Part shown: one piece after another, positions 22,730 to 34,669 of the stretch
Numbering within the stretch: the first letter of the stretch is position 1
How the letters are laid out: each line of letters opens with the position of its first letter
Assembly (NCBI GenBank): GCA_037127255.1
Contig: JBANSL010000013.1
Coordinates: forward strand, 4,590,188-4,654,187
Reading direction: 5' to 3'
Source of the DNA: Persicaria tinctoria
Taxonomy: Eukaryota; Streptophyta; Magnoliopsida; Caryophyllales; Polygonaceae
Length of the DNA stretch: 64,000 nucleotides
Position numbers and translations under genes: made by a program
Notes under the pieces: generated by a model
Seen by the model: only the letters and a program-made list of their open reading frames with translations
What the model was told of the DNA's origin: nothing
Databases searched by the model: none

Positions 22730-24730
22730 TTATATGTTAACATTTAAGCTTATATGTTGACATTTAAGCTTAAATGTTGACATTTAGCTTAAATGTTGAC
22801 ATTCTAGCTTAAATGTTGACATATAGCCGTTGATGTGCAAAAGTTTTATCTTTTACCATTTCTTTTATTAGATGATTATAGAAGTTTGATATTCTCATCT
22901 CATTTAATATGATATCAATTTTGGGATTTATCTTATTTGTAAACTTTATCTTTTATTAAATGTTGACATTTAGCTTAAATGTTGACATTTATGCGTTGAT
23001 ATGCAAAAGTTTTATCTTTTACCATTTATTTTATTAGATGATTATAGAAGTTTGATATTCTTATCTCATGTAGTATGATATCAATTTTGGGAATAATTTT
23101 TTTTTAAACATTATCTTTTATTATATGTTGACATTTAGCTTAAATGTTAACATTTAGCCGTTGATGTGCAAAAGCTTTATCTTTTGCCATTTCTTTTATT
23201 AGATGATTATAGAAGTTTGATATATTCATCTCATATAATATGATATCAATTTTGGGAATGACCTTATTTGCAAACTTTATCTTTTATTATATGTTGACAT
23301 TTAGCTTAAATGTTGACATTTAGCCATTGATGTGCAAAAGCTTTATCTTTTACCATTTCTTTTATTAGAGGATTGTAGAAGTTTGAACTTATCATCTCAT
23401 GTAATATGATATCAATTTTGAAAATAATCTTATTTGTAAACTTTATCTCTTATTAAATGTTGACATTTGACTTAAATGTAGACATTTGGCTTAAATGTAG
23501 ACATTTGGCTTAAATGTGCAAAAGTTTTATCCTTTACCATTTCTATTATTAGAGGATTGTAGAAGTTTCATATTCTCATCTCATGTAATATAATATCAAT
23601 TTTAAGAATGATCTTATTTGTAAACTTTAACTTTTATTAAATGTTGACACTTAGTTTAAATGTTGACATTTACCCGTTGATATGCAAAAGCTTTATCTTT
23701 TACCATTTCTTTTATTAGATAATTATAGAAGTTTGATATTCTCATCTCATGTAATGTGATATCAATGTTGGGAATAATTTTTTTTGTAAACTTTATCTTT
23801 ATTATATGTTGACATTTAGCTTAAATGTTGACATTTACCCGTTGATGTGCAAAAACTTTATCTTTTACCATTTTTTTTTATTAGATGATTATAGAAGTTT
23901 GATATTCTCATCTCATCTAATATGATATGAATTTTGGGAATAATCTTATTTGTAAACTTTATCTTTTATTATATGTTGACATTTAGCTTAAATGTTGATA
24001 TTTACCCGTTGATATGCAAAAGCTTTATCTTTTACCATTTATTTTATTAGATAATTATAGAAGTTTGATATTCTCATCTCATGTAACGTGATATCAATGT
24101 TGGGAATAATCTTTTTTGAAAACTTTATCTTTTATTATATGTTGACATTTAGCTTAAATGTTGACATTTACCCGTTGATGTGCAAAAGCTTTATCTTTTA
24201 CAATTTTTTTTAATAGATGATTATAGAAGTTTGATATTCTCATCTCATCTAATATGATATCAATTTTGGGAATAATCTTATTTGTAAACTTTATCTTTTA
24301 TTAAATGTTGACATTTACCTTAAATGTTGACATTTACTTGTTGATATACAAAAGCTTTATCTTTTACCATTTCTTTTATTAGATGATTATAGAAGTTTGA
24401 TATTCTCATCTCATGTAATGTGATATCAATGTTGGGAATAATTTTTTTTGTAAACTTTATCTTTTATTATATGTTGACATTTACCCGTTGATGTGCAAAA
24501 GCTGTATCTTTTACCATTTTTTTATTGGATGATTATAGAAGTTTGATATTCTCGTCTCATCTAATATGATATCAATTTTGAGAATGATCTTTTTTGTAAA
24601 CTTACCTTTTATTAAATGTTGACATTTAGTCGTTAATGTGCAGAAGCTTTATCTTTTACCATTTCTTTTATTACAGGATTGTAGAAGTTTGAGCTTCTCA
24701 TCTTATGTAATATGATATCAATTTTGAGAA
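22730..24730. repeat. 166-bp tandem repeat array, about 12 copies
   Basis: The phrase GATGATTATAGAAGTTTGAT starts near 22871, 23037, 23202, 23368, 23552, 23718, 23884, 24050, 24216, 24382, 24528 and 24676. Spacing is 165-166 bp apart from one 184-bp and two 146-148-bp units. Each unit also has ATGTTGACATTTAGC, GTTGATGTGCAAAAGC and TTTATCTTTTACCATTTC. The unit length is in the range of nucleosome-sized plant satellites. Confidence 0.92.
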
Positions 24731-24737
24731 TTATTAA

Positions 24738-26414
24738 TTTCTTTTATACTGATCACTATTAATTTCTTTTTAGTTTCAATACAAAGAATAGTAACTTCAT
24801 AAATTTCAATCTAAATTTGTGACTTCGGCACAAATTTTACTTCATTATATCAAACGTCATCATTGTAACAAATTTTTACAGTAATTCAATTCGTTCTGAC
24901 ATCAAAATTAGATTTTGGTTGTGCATAATCATTACAAGCTACTAACACAACATTTCACTGCATTTTACATTAGAAGCCATTCAACCAACACCTTATATTG
25001 AGATCAACTAATACTTGTCAGCAGCATCCGAGGTTTGCATATGTACTACATAATAGTAGCACAACTGGTATTTCTTTTATACTGATCACCATTAATTTTT
25101 TTTAGTTTCAATACAAAGAGTAGTAACTTCATAAATTTTAATCTAAATTTGTGCCGAAGGAACAAATTTTACTTCATTATATCAAACGGTAGCAGTGTAA
25201 CAGATTTTTACAGTAATTCAATTCGTTCTAACATCAAAATCAGATTTTGGTTGTGCATAATCATTACAAGCTACTAACACAACATCTCACTGCATTTTAC
25301 ATCAGAAGCCATTCAGCCAACACATTAGACCGAGCTCAACTATCACTTGTCAACAGCACCAGATTTTTGCATAAGTATTAATTAGTAGTAGCACAACTAT
25401 TCTTTCTTTTAGACTTATCACTACTAATTTATTTTTAGTTTCAATACAAAGAGTAGTAACTTCATAAATTTCAACCTAAATTTGTGCCTTCGGCACAAAT
25501 TTACGGCACAAATTTTACTTCATTATATCAAACGTCAGCACTGTAACAAATTTTTACAGTAATTCAATTAATTCTAAAATCAAAATTAGATTTTAGTTGT
25601 GCATAATCATTACAAGCTACTAACACAACATCTCACTGCATTTTACATTAGAAGTTCTTCAACCAACACCTTATATTGAGCTCAACTAATACTTTTCAGC
25701 AACATCCGAGGTTTGCATATGTACTACATAATAGTAGCACAACTGGTATTTCTTTTATACTGATCACTATTAACTTCTTTTTAGTTTCAATACAAAGAGT
25801 AGTAACTTCATAAATTTCAATCTAAATTTGTGCCGAAGGCACAAATTTTACTTCATTATATCAAACGTCAGCAGCGTAACAAATTTTTATAGTAATTCAA
25901 TTCATTCTGAAATCAAAATCAGATTTTGGTTGTGCATAATCATTACCAGCTACTAACACAACATCTCACTGCATTTTACATTAGAAGTCAATCAACCAAC
26001 ACCTTATATTGAGCTCAACTAATACTTGTCAGCAACATCCGAGGTTTGCATATGTACTACATAATAGTAGCACAACTGGTATTTTTTTTATACTGATCAC
26101 TATTAATTTCTTTTTAGTTTCAATACAAAGAGTAGTAACTTCATAAATTTCAATTTAAATTTGTGCCGAAGGCACAAATTTTACTTCATTACATGAAACG
26201 TCAGCAGTGTAATAGATTTTTACTGTAATTCAATTCATTCTGACATCAAAATCAGATTTTGGTTGTGCATAATCATTACAAGCTACTAACACAACATCTC
26301 ACTGCATTTTACATTAGAAGCCATTCAACCAACACCTTAGATTGAGCTTAACTAATACTTGTCAGCAGAATCCGAGGTTTGCATAGGTACTACATAATAG
26401 TAGCACAACTGTTC
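24738..26414. repeat. 333-bp tandem repeat array, five copies
   Basis: TTTCTTTTATACTGATCAC-like phrases start at 24738, 25071, 25403, 25749, 26082 and 26415: spacings 333, 332, 346, 333, 333. Each unit holds a palindrome of the type AATTTGTGCC-gaa-GGCACAAATT, also found at the left edge of the composite element (17688). The 346-bp unit has an extra GGCACAAATTTAC. Confidence 0.93.
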
Positions 26415-26434
26415 TTTCTTTTATGTTGATCAGT

Positions 26435-26880
26435 ATTAATGTCAGCAGCGTCAGCATCTCTGATGTCGGCGTCAGCGCTGACACGGAAAATGTTAGTGGT
26501 GTTCGCAATGTTAATGGTGATAGTGTCAGCAGTGTCAACAATATTAGTGCTTACACGAAAAAAAGAAGCGTTGGAACAAAAAAAAGCATCTTCGACGTCG
26601 GCGTCAACAGTGTTCGCAACATCGATGTCAGCGTCAGCAGCGTCAACATCTCCGATGTCAGCGTCAGCCGACATTAACGTCAACGCTAATACGGAAAATG
26701 TTGGTGGTGTTCGCAATGTTAGTGGTGACATTGTCAGAAGTGCCAGCAATGTCAGTGTCAACGGTGTCAGGAATGTTGGTGTCAGCAACATCGGATTTGA
26801 CATTAATGCAATTTTAAAGCCTCTTATGTCAATAAATGGTAGAGCGATGTGCTTATGTGCAAATAAGATATATTAATGCA
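26435..26880. repeat. Degenerate GTCAGC-rich repeat, two diverged halves
   Basis: CGGAAAATGTTAGTGGTGTTCGCAATGTTA near 26482 recurs near 26692 with GTCAGC/GTCAAC-rich sequence between. Both strands stay open for over 130 codons, but the translations are low-complexity (Val/Ser/Asp or Ala/Thr/Asp) and follow from the repeat, so no gene is called. Confidence 0.7.
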
Positions 26881-27239
26881 ATTTTAAAATACATATGGAT
26901 TTGCATATTCTTCTCATAAGGTTTTTTAAGCTTGCATAACATAATATTATATTTGCATATCATAATATTCTATTTGCATAACATCGGGTTATAGTTGCAT
27001 ATCTGAAAGTGCTGACATGTAATTTTTTTTTTAAAAAAAAAAAAAAATCTGAAGGAGTTGGTCAACGTTGACCAGTCAATGGTCTAGCGAGGGGGGGCAA
27101 GGGGATGGACACTTTTGCAAAATTTTCAAATATATGGATACTCCTCTAATTTAGCCAATTTTTATGGATAATTTAGTAAAGGCCCCAAAATGTGCCAAGT
27201 AAGGCGGATTTTTTTTTAGATATTTAGATCTTATTAGCA

Positions 27240-28165
27240 TTTTTTGGTGTGATAAGTATGTTAGTATATGGATTGATAAATATCTTCAGATATATATGTG
27301 AAAACAATACTCCCTCCGCTCAGAAATAAACGATGTTTGACTTTTGTACACGTAGTTGTAGGAGCTAAAAATTATATAAAATCTTATTTATTTTAATTAT
27401 TTCTTTTCACAATTTAAGGGACCTTTGATCGAAAATATTTGATATTTAATTTTAGGAGGTGAAATTTGATCAATAATATTTGATTTTTTAGAAGTAATAA
27501 TTACACTCTTTTTTACTTTTGCACTAATATCAATATAAGTTGTACTTTTTTTTTTGGCTTAACCAATTACATTTGTGCTTAATAAATGTGATCAAGGATT
27601 AACTATTATTTAGTGGAGTATTTAAAGGTGAAAAATGACATTTCTTAATTTTTGTACATATCTCCAAAACGTCAAATATTTCCGATGGGAGGAAGTAGGT
27701 GTTAATGTGTTGCTAAAAAAAAAGAGGTATTAATGTATTATGGAGTACTTACTGGGCTAGGGCCCAGTAATAATTTGTTACGGGTCTGCTATTTGAATGC
27801 TGGGCCTGCCCAATACCAAAAAGTCCAAACATATATAGGACCAATAATTCAGATGATCTTTTTCATTAGTACAGTACATTGGTGAGAATCTTGAGTTAAT
27901 TATAGGTCTTTTTCTAAATATTTTTTCGTGTGAGGGATATGGTAAGTTAGATGAACATTAGTGTTTGATTGTATAATCTAAATTAATATCCCTATTGATA
28001 GTGTTAATTAACAATACACAAGTTGTCTCCATTGATTTGTAATATATCAATTCCTATGTCTTCGCCTCTTTGAACACCCTTACAGAGGCCCATAGCTTTC
28101 TCAGAGGTAATAGAGTTTTTACTACAAGTCCCTCCCTCAAGATGATTAATACCGGATCCCGAATC
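27240..28165. repeat. NLR-flank duplication, copy 1 (pairs with 46765-47375)
   Basis: TATTATGGAGTACTTACTGG, GAATGCTGGGCCTGCCCAAT, AATCTTGAGTTAATTATAGG, CCATAGCTTTCTCAGAGG and CGGATCCCGAATCACAAACC occur in the same order in both copies. Copy 1 contains a MITE (27310-27695) that copy 2 lacks; copy 2 has 80-odd bp near 47085-47155 that copy 1 lacks. Confidence 0.88.
27310..27695. mobile_element. Stowaway-type MITE inserted in the NLR-flank duplicate
   Basis: CTCCCTCCGCTCAGAAATAA at the left and ATTTCCGATGGGAGGAAG at the right form imperfect inverted repeats between TA dinucleotides (27308-27309, 27696-27697). The paralogous site near 46815 has no such insertion. Confidence 0.75.
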
Positions 28166-28174
28166 ACAAACCCT

Positions 28175-28615
28175 TATGGATTTCTACCTTTTTCCGTTTT
28201 TTTTTTTTCACGGGAGGAATTGATCATGCTGAGCGGTGAGCAACATCCAACTTGATGAGATTTTCTCGCTATTTAGGTGTAAATGTGTAATGTTTAAGTG
28301 ATCAATTGATGATTCGAGTTGTGATTTGAGTAACCCGATTAAGATCACCTAATCAAAAGTTCATCCATGTAAGTAAATGTTAAATATGCATTTAATCCAG
28401 TAGTTGATCAGTATGCTCCTGACCAACAAGGGTTCAAGACCGGCGGTCACCCCTTGGTAGGCGACGCACCCTGACTAAGGAGCTAGGGAGCAACGCCCCC
28501 GTCCGAAATGATATTTTGTGTTTCCTAGTTCATAGATTTTATTATTTACCTGTTTATCTAGTATGACTGTATGAGGTTGAGGTCAATTTTAGTTATAGTC
28601 TGATTAAGATTTAAA
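28175..28615. repeat. Dispersed repeat R1, copy 2
   Basis: Matches 15719-16200 in order and orientation. It begins where similarity to the second NLR-flank copy stops (after ATCACAAACCC), so it probably inserted into, or bounds, that duplicate. The box B-like GGGTTCAAGACC is at about 28430. Confidence 0.8.
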
Positions 28616-28709
28616 AAATGCCTATATATAAACTTTTGAATTGAATTCAAGATGTGTTACTTTGGTTATCTCCGAGTCTGATGGTTATACATTTACTTGG
28701 TTTTGCAAC

Positions 28710-29444
28710 CATGGTTTTTATGATCGAGATCCTAACGTAGGATCGATGCAAGGGTCTATGATCGGATTGTAGGATCGTAAGATCCTAGAAAAAAGTAAAA
28801 ATCAAATAAAAAATCAAATATAAATAAGTCATACCAAATAAATATCTTATTTTTTAAACAAAACTAGTCATTTCCTCCTTTAAATAAACTACGTAACTAA
28901 CATATATATGCCAATAATAACTCCTTAGCATGCATAATTGGTCAAGGATAATATGTCAAAAGGTATAATATGATACTTAAAATGTTTACATAAGTCACTT
29001 AACATCCATAAACCACACTAAAAATCGTCTAAGAAACAAGATTAACAAAAAATGAAACCCCAAATCACATGATTGTTTCTGATATGCCATATGTGATAAG
29101 TTGCCGCCGCCGGTGTGCACTGTGGTTGCCAATTTGTTGGAATTTGCCTCTCAAGCTTGAGAGTTCAGGCTTAACCGCTTCACCGATTTAAAAAATTAAA
29201 AAAAATAGAAATGGGCCTAATTTCATCAAAATAACGACATGGGCTTTGTGGACCAAAATTTAGATGGGCTTAATTTCATCAAAATCTGAAATTGCTAGGA
29301 TCGTTAAGATCCTAATCAATCCTAGCCGATCCCACTCCGTTTCTAGTATAAACGAGTATGTACAACCGATCCGGATCAGAACTATTCCTAAAATCGTAGG
29401 ATCGTTAGGATCGTACGATCCGGATCGCGATCCTAATAACCATG
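28710..29444. mobile_element. hAT-like non-autonomous element rich in GATCC motifs
   Basis: Ends CATGGTTTTTATGATCGAGAT and, reversed, CATGGTTATTAGGATCGCGAT are inverted repeats. Flanks TTTGCAAC (28702-28709) and CTTGCAAC (29445-29452) match at 7 of 8 bases, the size of a hAT duplication. GGATCGT/ACGATCC phrases are dense at both ends and make long subterminal hairpins. No coding capacity. Confidence 0.7.
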
Positions 29445-29559
29445 CTTGCAACTACGCACTCAAGATCCACATCCTCCATATATCATATATGATATTGATT
29501 GCATAAATCCTTAGTGGATTTTTTTTTTTGCCAAAGGTAAAATTCACCATTGCTTTAGG

Positions 29560-29790
29560 TGAAGGTGATTGGTAGGTTGGTATTTACTGTAGTAAGTAAA
29601 AGTAGTCATTTTTGGCCTAGTTTCATTGGATTCCAATCTCCAACCAATCTATGCTCCAATCAATAATCTTATAATCATACATGGTTTTCTAAGAACCGTT
29701 ATTAGACGTAGGTCCATACGGTTTATTCATTTCATTGATTCCAATCTCCACCATTGCTTTAGGTGATTGGTAGGAAAGTACGATGTACTG
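29560..29790 (+). repeat. Remnant resembling the NLR gene's upstream region
   Basis: AAAAGTAGTC, CATACATGGTTTTCTAAGA, GGTCCATACGGTTTATTCATTTC and ATTGATTCCAATCTCC parallel AAAAGTAGTCC, ACATGCATGGTTCTGCAAGA, GGTCCACACGGTTTCTTCATTTC and TTGATTCCGATCTCC at 40085-40265, just upstream of the NLR ATG. No NLR coding sequence follows here. CCATTGCTTTAGGTGA is duplicated at 29549 and 29752. Confidence 0.6.
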
Positions 29791-29802
29791 TAGTAAAAGT
29801 AA

Positions 29803-29945
29803 GGGTGGGCATGAGACGGGACGGGATTGGGGTAATCCTACGTCCTGTCCCGCGTATTTTTTATGAGACGGGATTGAATATATTTTTTTTTAAATCCCGT
29901 CGGGTCTTATCCTTCTCGGGACGAGATTCGTCCCTCGTAAAAAAG
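29803..29945. mobile_element. Truncated GGGTGGGC-type hAT-like element
   Basis: AAGGGTGGGCATGAGACGGGA and following GACGGGATTG, CGTCCTGTCCCGCG resemble the left end of the elements at 39344-40041. A matching right end was not found nearby. Confidence 0.4.
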
Positions 29946-30285
29946 AGATTAAAATATAATTTAAAAATAACATATAAAAAAAACAGTAGGCAATTGTGGG
30001 TTATTACAAATTGACGGCAAAGAGTACCAACACAGTACCTCTATTTTTTTTAAAGGCAACAGCGCAACACTAAATTAAGTCATTAAGGCCAAACTACTGT
30101 ATTTCTTATACATTTTTATTATTAAAGTTTTTATTACTCCGTATTATTTTATATTTTAAAATTTAAGTTTAAATAGATGTTAAGGTATAATATAAATATA
30201 TTCTTATATATTTTCATTAATTTTTATTTTTTTTGGTAAACGAACGTGGCCAGAGGCCTAAAATAGGAATAAAAACAACAAAGTC

Positions 30286-33200
30286 TCAAACGACAATGCG
30301 GATCCGGGGTCTAGAAATCCCCTTCGCATCATCCAACATGAGTTCAGAAGCACCAACCGGTAAAGAATCTAAGACCACAAGTCCAAGAGGGGAAGAAAAG
30401 ACCAGGCCGGCAAGGTAATCTGCCATGACATTGCCTTCGCGGAACGTGTGACGAAGCTGGACAGTCCAGCTTCTACTAAGGAAGCCATGGCATAGAAACA
30501 CCAGGCTAGTGCAAGGATGCGAGGGCACCGTCGCCTTCTTCAAGAGTCTTAGCGCATCTTTGAGTCAGTTTCGCACTCCACCTTCCTGAATCCAAGGTCC
30601 TAGACCAATTCAAGACCTTTTGTAATCGCCCATAATTGAGCAGCTATCACCGAACAGGATCCAAGGTTCAGAGTGAAGCCCCGGATCCAGTCACCCTTCT
30701 CATCGCGAATAATTAATGCCCCCCGCAGCTGCAGCTCCGGTGCTCCTCACGGCTCCATCGCTGTTGATTTTAACCCAGCTGGTCTCCGGCGGCTTCCATT
30801 TAACCTCCGTAAGCTCCTTCCTACTCCCTGTAGTTCCCAGCATCCCTTTACGGCATTCCTCGTACTTACGGACCAGATCTCTGCACTTCACCGGGGAGAC
30901 TCGCTGCGCCTTTGTCCCGTCTCTGAAGACGAACTCATTTCTTCTACGCCATAGCCACCACAGCGCTACCGCGAAGAAGGCGTTCCATTCCGCCCCTCTC
31001 ACTCCCACTGTCGTGTCGAGGATGTTCACTCTCAACCACGCAGCAAAGGGAAGGGTAAAGAAGTCTGCCTTGCTCTGGGTATCTTCAACCTGCAACCAGA
31101 ACTCCTTCGCAGAATCACATTCTCTAAAAAGATGTAATAGGGATTCACAAGTAATGGCACAAACAGGGCAGAGATCACTATTACCTATATGACGTCTCTT
31201 CCTTTCCGCATTCGTCATAATTCCACCCTTGATCGTTGTCCAGATGAAGGCTCTAATCTTCTCCGGAATCTTCATCTTCCACAAGGCCTAGAAGACAGGC
31301 TTGTCGATGACTTGCGCCTCCTCAAGATTCCTCAGAGTAGCATAGCCAGACTTGACAGAGTATTCGTCATTGTTGCTATGAATCCAACTGATAGAGTCCT
31401 CCCTCTCTGAGACGGTGGTAGCAGCGACCTTCAGGATGGTAGACGCGGGGAGATAGCGAGCGAACTCGGCCCAGTGCCACCCACACTCGTGGTCCCACAT
31501 CTCGGCCACGACCTTCTCATCAGACTCCGAGGGCCCCTCCCCCGCAATGGTCGCTGAAAGGGCTTGATTGCCCAGCCAAATATCATCCCAAAACCGGATC
31601 TTGTTACCATCCCCCAAGTTCCATCTAATATTGGGTTTGATAATTAAGTTAACCGCTTTCAGCAAGCCCTTCCACACATGAGACACACTCAGGGAGCATC
31701 CAAGAGCCTTGTTAACATACTTGCTAGAGAGCACCTCACTCTACAACCCCTCATCCTTCGTGAGAAGTCTCCAACCGAGCTTAGCAACCAGAGCAAGGTT
31801 AAGTTCCTCCATCATCCTGATTCCCAGCCCCCCGAGATCCTTAGGCAGAGTTAATTCCCCCCACCCGATCTTGTGTAAACGGCGTTTCTCAGGAGTCGAG
31901 CCCCAAATAAAGCCCCTACAACACTTTTCAATCTTTTTACAAAGCCCCGCCGGCAAGATTAAAGTAGACATGGAATAAACAGGCAGGGCAGTCAGGACCG
32001 CTCTGGTCAAAGTGACTCTCCCCGCAAAATTGAGAAGAGAGGCTCTCCAACCCTTGAGCTTAGCAGTGAAAGAGTCAAGGATTGGTGCGAACAACCCTTC
32101 AGAGACCCTCTTATGCAGAATCGGAACACCTAGATACGTACCCAGGTCTTCGGTAACAGCGATCCCGCTCTCATCGTGGATCCTTCTACGAAGCTCCGAT
32201 TTCACGTTCTTGGACACATACACCCTTGATTTAACCAAGTTGATGCGTTTCCCTGACGAGGCACAGAAAGCATCAAGGCACTCTCTGATCTTCCTGACCT
32301 GCCCACAAGAGGTCTCCTCAAAGAGGAGGATGTCATCCGCGAAAAATAAGTGAGAGAGCTTCGGCCCCCTCTAGCTATGCTTATGGGTTTCCAACCCCCG
32401 CTATCCACGACCTCCGATATGAGATGGCTGAGCCTTTCCATGCACAAGATGAAAATATAAGGAGAAATTGGATCCCCCTGCCGGATACCCCGAGATGGCG
32501 TAAACTGATCCGTCGCCTCTCCATTCCATAAGAGTTGCATTCTCGGCGTCCTAACACATTCCATGATCCAACCGATCCACTGATCCGGCAAGCCAGCGCA
32601 CCTAAGGGTATCTTCGATGAAACTCCAACTAAGCCTGTCGTACGCCTTCTCCAAGTCCAACTTCAAACACATCCACCCCTTAGCCCCTTTCTTCCGCTTC
32701 ATAGAATGGACAACCTCTTGGGCAACAATAATGTTGTCCGAGATAAATCTCCCCGAATGAAACTGCCCTGAGTCGGACCCACTAAGCGGCCCATGATAGG
32801 CTGCATGTGCATAGTGAGGATCTTAGTAATAGTTTTATAGATGATATTACACAAACTGATGGGACGGAACTGCTGGATCTTCTCCGGTTTACCCACTTTC
32901 GGAAGGAGGACGGTCAAGGTGTTGTTGACCCCTAACGGAAGAGAGGTAGACCATAAAAATTCTCTAATAAACTCAACCACAGACTTGCCAACAGTACCCC
33001 AACACTTCTGGAAGAAAACGGGTTGAAAACCGTCGATCACCGGCGCCTTGAACGCACCCAAACTCTTCATGATCCGCCAAATCTCATCCTCCGACGGCAA
33101 TCCAGAAATATTGCCCCATGTCCCTCTGTCCAGCTGAGGAAAGGCACTCGGGCACTCAACGCTAGGACTCCTCGCCGCCCCTTCCAAAAACAGATCTTTG

Positions 33201-34400
33201 AAATAATCCAGCGCCATTAGCTCCACTTCCTCGCTCCCCTCAATCCAATTCCCGTCCTCCGTTCTGAGCCCTTCAATTCTATTATGACTATGGCGGATGA
33301 CCGTTGTGGTGTGGAAGTAACTCGTATTCCTGTCACCGAACAACAACCATTTCTCCCTAGCTTTTTGATACCAGAGAATCTCTTCTTGCTCTAAAGTAGT
33401 ATCAAGGTTAGCTTTCAGCTTGGCCTCCCACTCTGCTCCCTCAGCTGTCGGATTCCTGGCCATCTTCTTCTGAATACAGACCAGAGCATTCAGCAGATCA
33501 CTCTTTCTAGCCTGTATCGCACCAAAGACTTTCTTATTCCACACCGAGAGATCCACTTTGAGGCTCTCCAGGGCTTCCGGCACAGAGCAATCCTGATTCC
33601 ATTTCTCCTTTATGAAATCTGGAAAATTTTCATGGACCATCCAAGCCGCTTCAAATCTGAACGGGCGACGCTCCTTTCTCGCACTAACTCGCGGACAAAG
33701 CTCCAGGAGTAAAGGACAGTGATCGGAAGAGTACCGCGGAAGGTGCCGAACCCTAGCATTAGGTAATTTTATACAACCTTCCACATTGATGAGCGCCCTA
33801 TCAAGTCTCTTCGATATAGTTCTTCCTCTCAAAGACTCTTTACTCCAGGTGAAATCCTGTCCGGAGTAGCCCAAGTCAATCAAATTAAACTGGTTGATAA
33901 GCTCCCGGAAAGTAAGGCTATCCCTATGAACAACTCTTGTGCCGCCATGAGTTTCAGAAGGACTGATAATGCAGTTGAAATCCCCCCCAATCACAAGCGG
34001 ATCAGGGATGGCGTCCAGGCACTTCTCCAGATTTTCCCAGAAAGGGGACCCTTCTCGCATACGTTGGCGGAGCATACACGTCGACAAGGTGCATTCTCTC
34101 TCCTCCCACCATCCACGAGGCATGAATAAAATCAGCCTCTTTCTCATGGATATTCAGATCGCACTTATCCTTATTCCACAGAAGCCAAACCCCGCCGGCG
34201 AAGCCCGACGCTTCTATACGAATAAAGTTAGAAAAATTGAGTTTCCTGCACACTTTATCAGCATTCTCCCCTAATATACGAGTCTCCATCAGAGCGAGGA
34301 CATCCACATTGCACTTCTTACGAATGAATCTGATAGCCCTTCCAAAACTTTTCTTGCCTGCACCAAAACCGTTCCAAAAAAGTATATTAATGTTACTCAT
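30286..34400 (-). pseudogene. LINE ORF2 (endonuclease, reverse transcriptase, zf-RVT, RNase H), broken
   Basis: The ATG at 34400 begins MSNINILFWNGFGAGKKSF (apurinic-type endonuclease), with METR, then a frameshift near 34140; GGDFNCI and SSDHCPL finish the endonuclease. The reverse-transcriptase part has LLPKVGKPEKIQQFRPISLCN, a frameshift near 32700, KLDLEKAYDRLSW, SRGIRQGDPISPY, another frameshift near 32375, and the catalytic FADD box (a common form of YxDD). GWGELTLPKDLGGLGIR, the zf-RVT (CPVCAITCESLLHLFREC) and the RNase H start (INSDGAVRS) follow; stops break the RNase H domain before HTFREGNVMADYLAG. At least three frameshifts and several stops. Full domain order matches plant L1-type LINEs; length is near complete. 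Confidence 0.9.
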
Positions 34401-34669
34401 CAGAAAGAAAAGGAAAAAGAGAAAAGAACAAAAACCACAAAACAAAGTGATCAAACTCCTTGGATTAATTGTCTCCCCCCCCCCCCTCCCCCGCCCGACT
34501 CTGGGGGATCCCTTTCCAATCTTCCCATTATTCTCTTCCGGGGCCGAGACCTCCATATTAGACCAGAATTTGCCAGTGATCGGCGGAGGTGCTGGCGGGG
34601 CATGTTTCGGCGACCACTCAACGTTCAACGCCTCCTGTTGGGGCAACTGACCACCATTGACACAGGGCA

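Larger units (their letters stand above)
17681..27167. mobile_element. About 9.5-kb composite element with diverged terminal inverted repeats and captured MCM2 piece
   Basis: Left-end sequence CTAATTGCAGGAGTATCC...GTAAAATTTACTAGAGTGTCC (17718-17765) aligns with the reverse complement of the right end, CTAAATTAGAGGAGTATCC...GAAAATTTTGCAAAAGTGTCC (about 27100-27156): an inverted repeat of roughly 55 bp with substitutions and small gaps. ATAATTTA occurs just outside both (17673-17680, 27168-27175), a candidate 8-bp target duplication but AT-rich. Inside are a GC-rich exon-like segment, two MCM2 exons, a tRNA-like sequence and four tandem-repeat types. Gene-fragment capture between long inverted repeats fits a Pack-MULE-type element; the size and satellite content are unusual. 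No transposase was seen. Borders are provisional. Confidence 0.45.

Noticed and set aside
26390..26876. Long open frames on both strands (137-145 codons)
   Set aside because: Low-complexity output of GTCAGC-type repeats; both strands open equally, no domain and no ATG context worth trusting.
27060..27087. Palindrome GGTCAACGTTGACC followed by CTAG, resembling a Helitron 3' end
   Set aside because: The palindrome leaves no loop, and CTAG is followed by C, not T. No Helitron start was found upstream, and inverted-repeat termini explain this region better.
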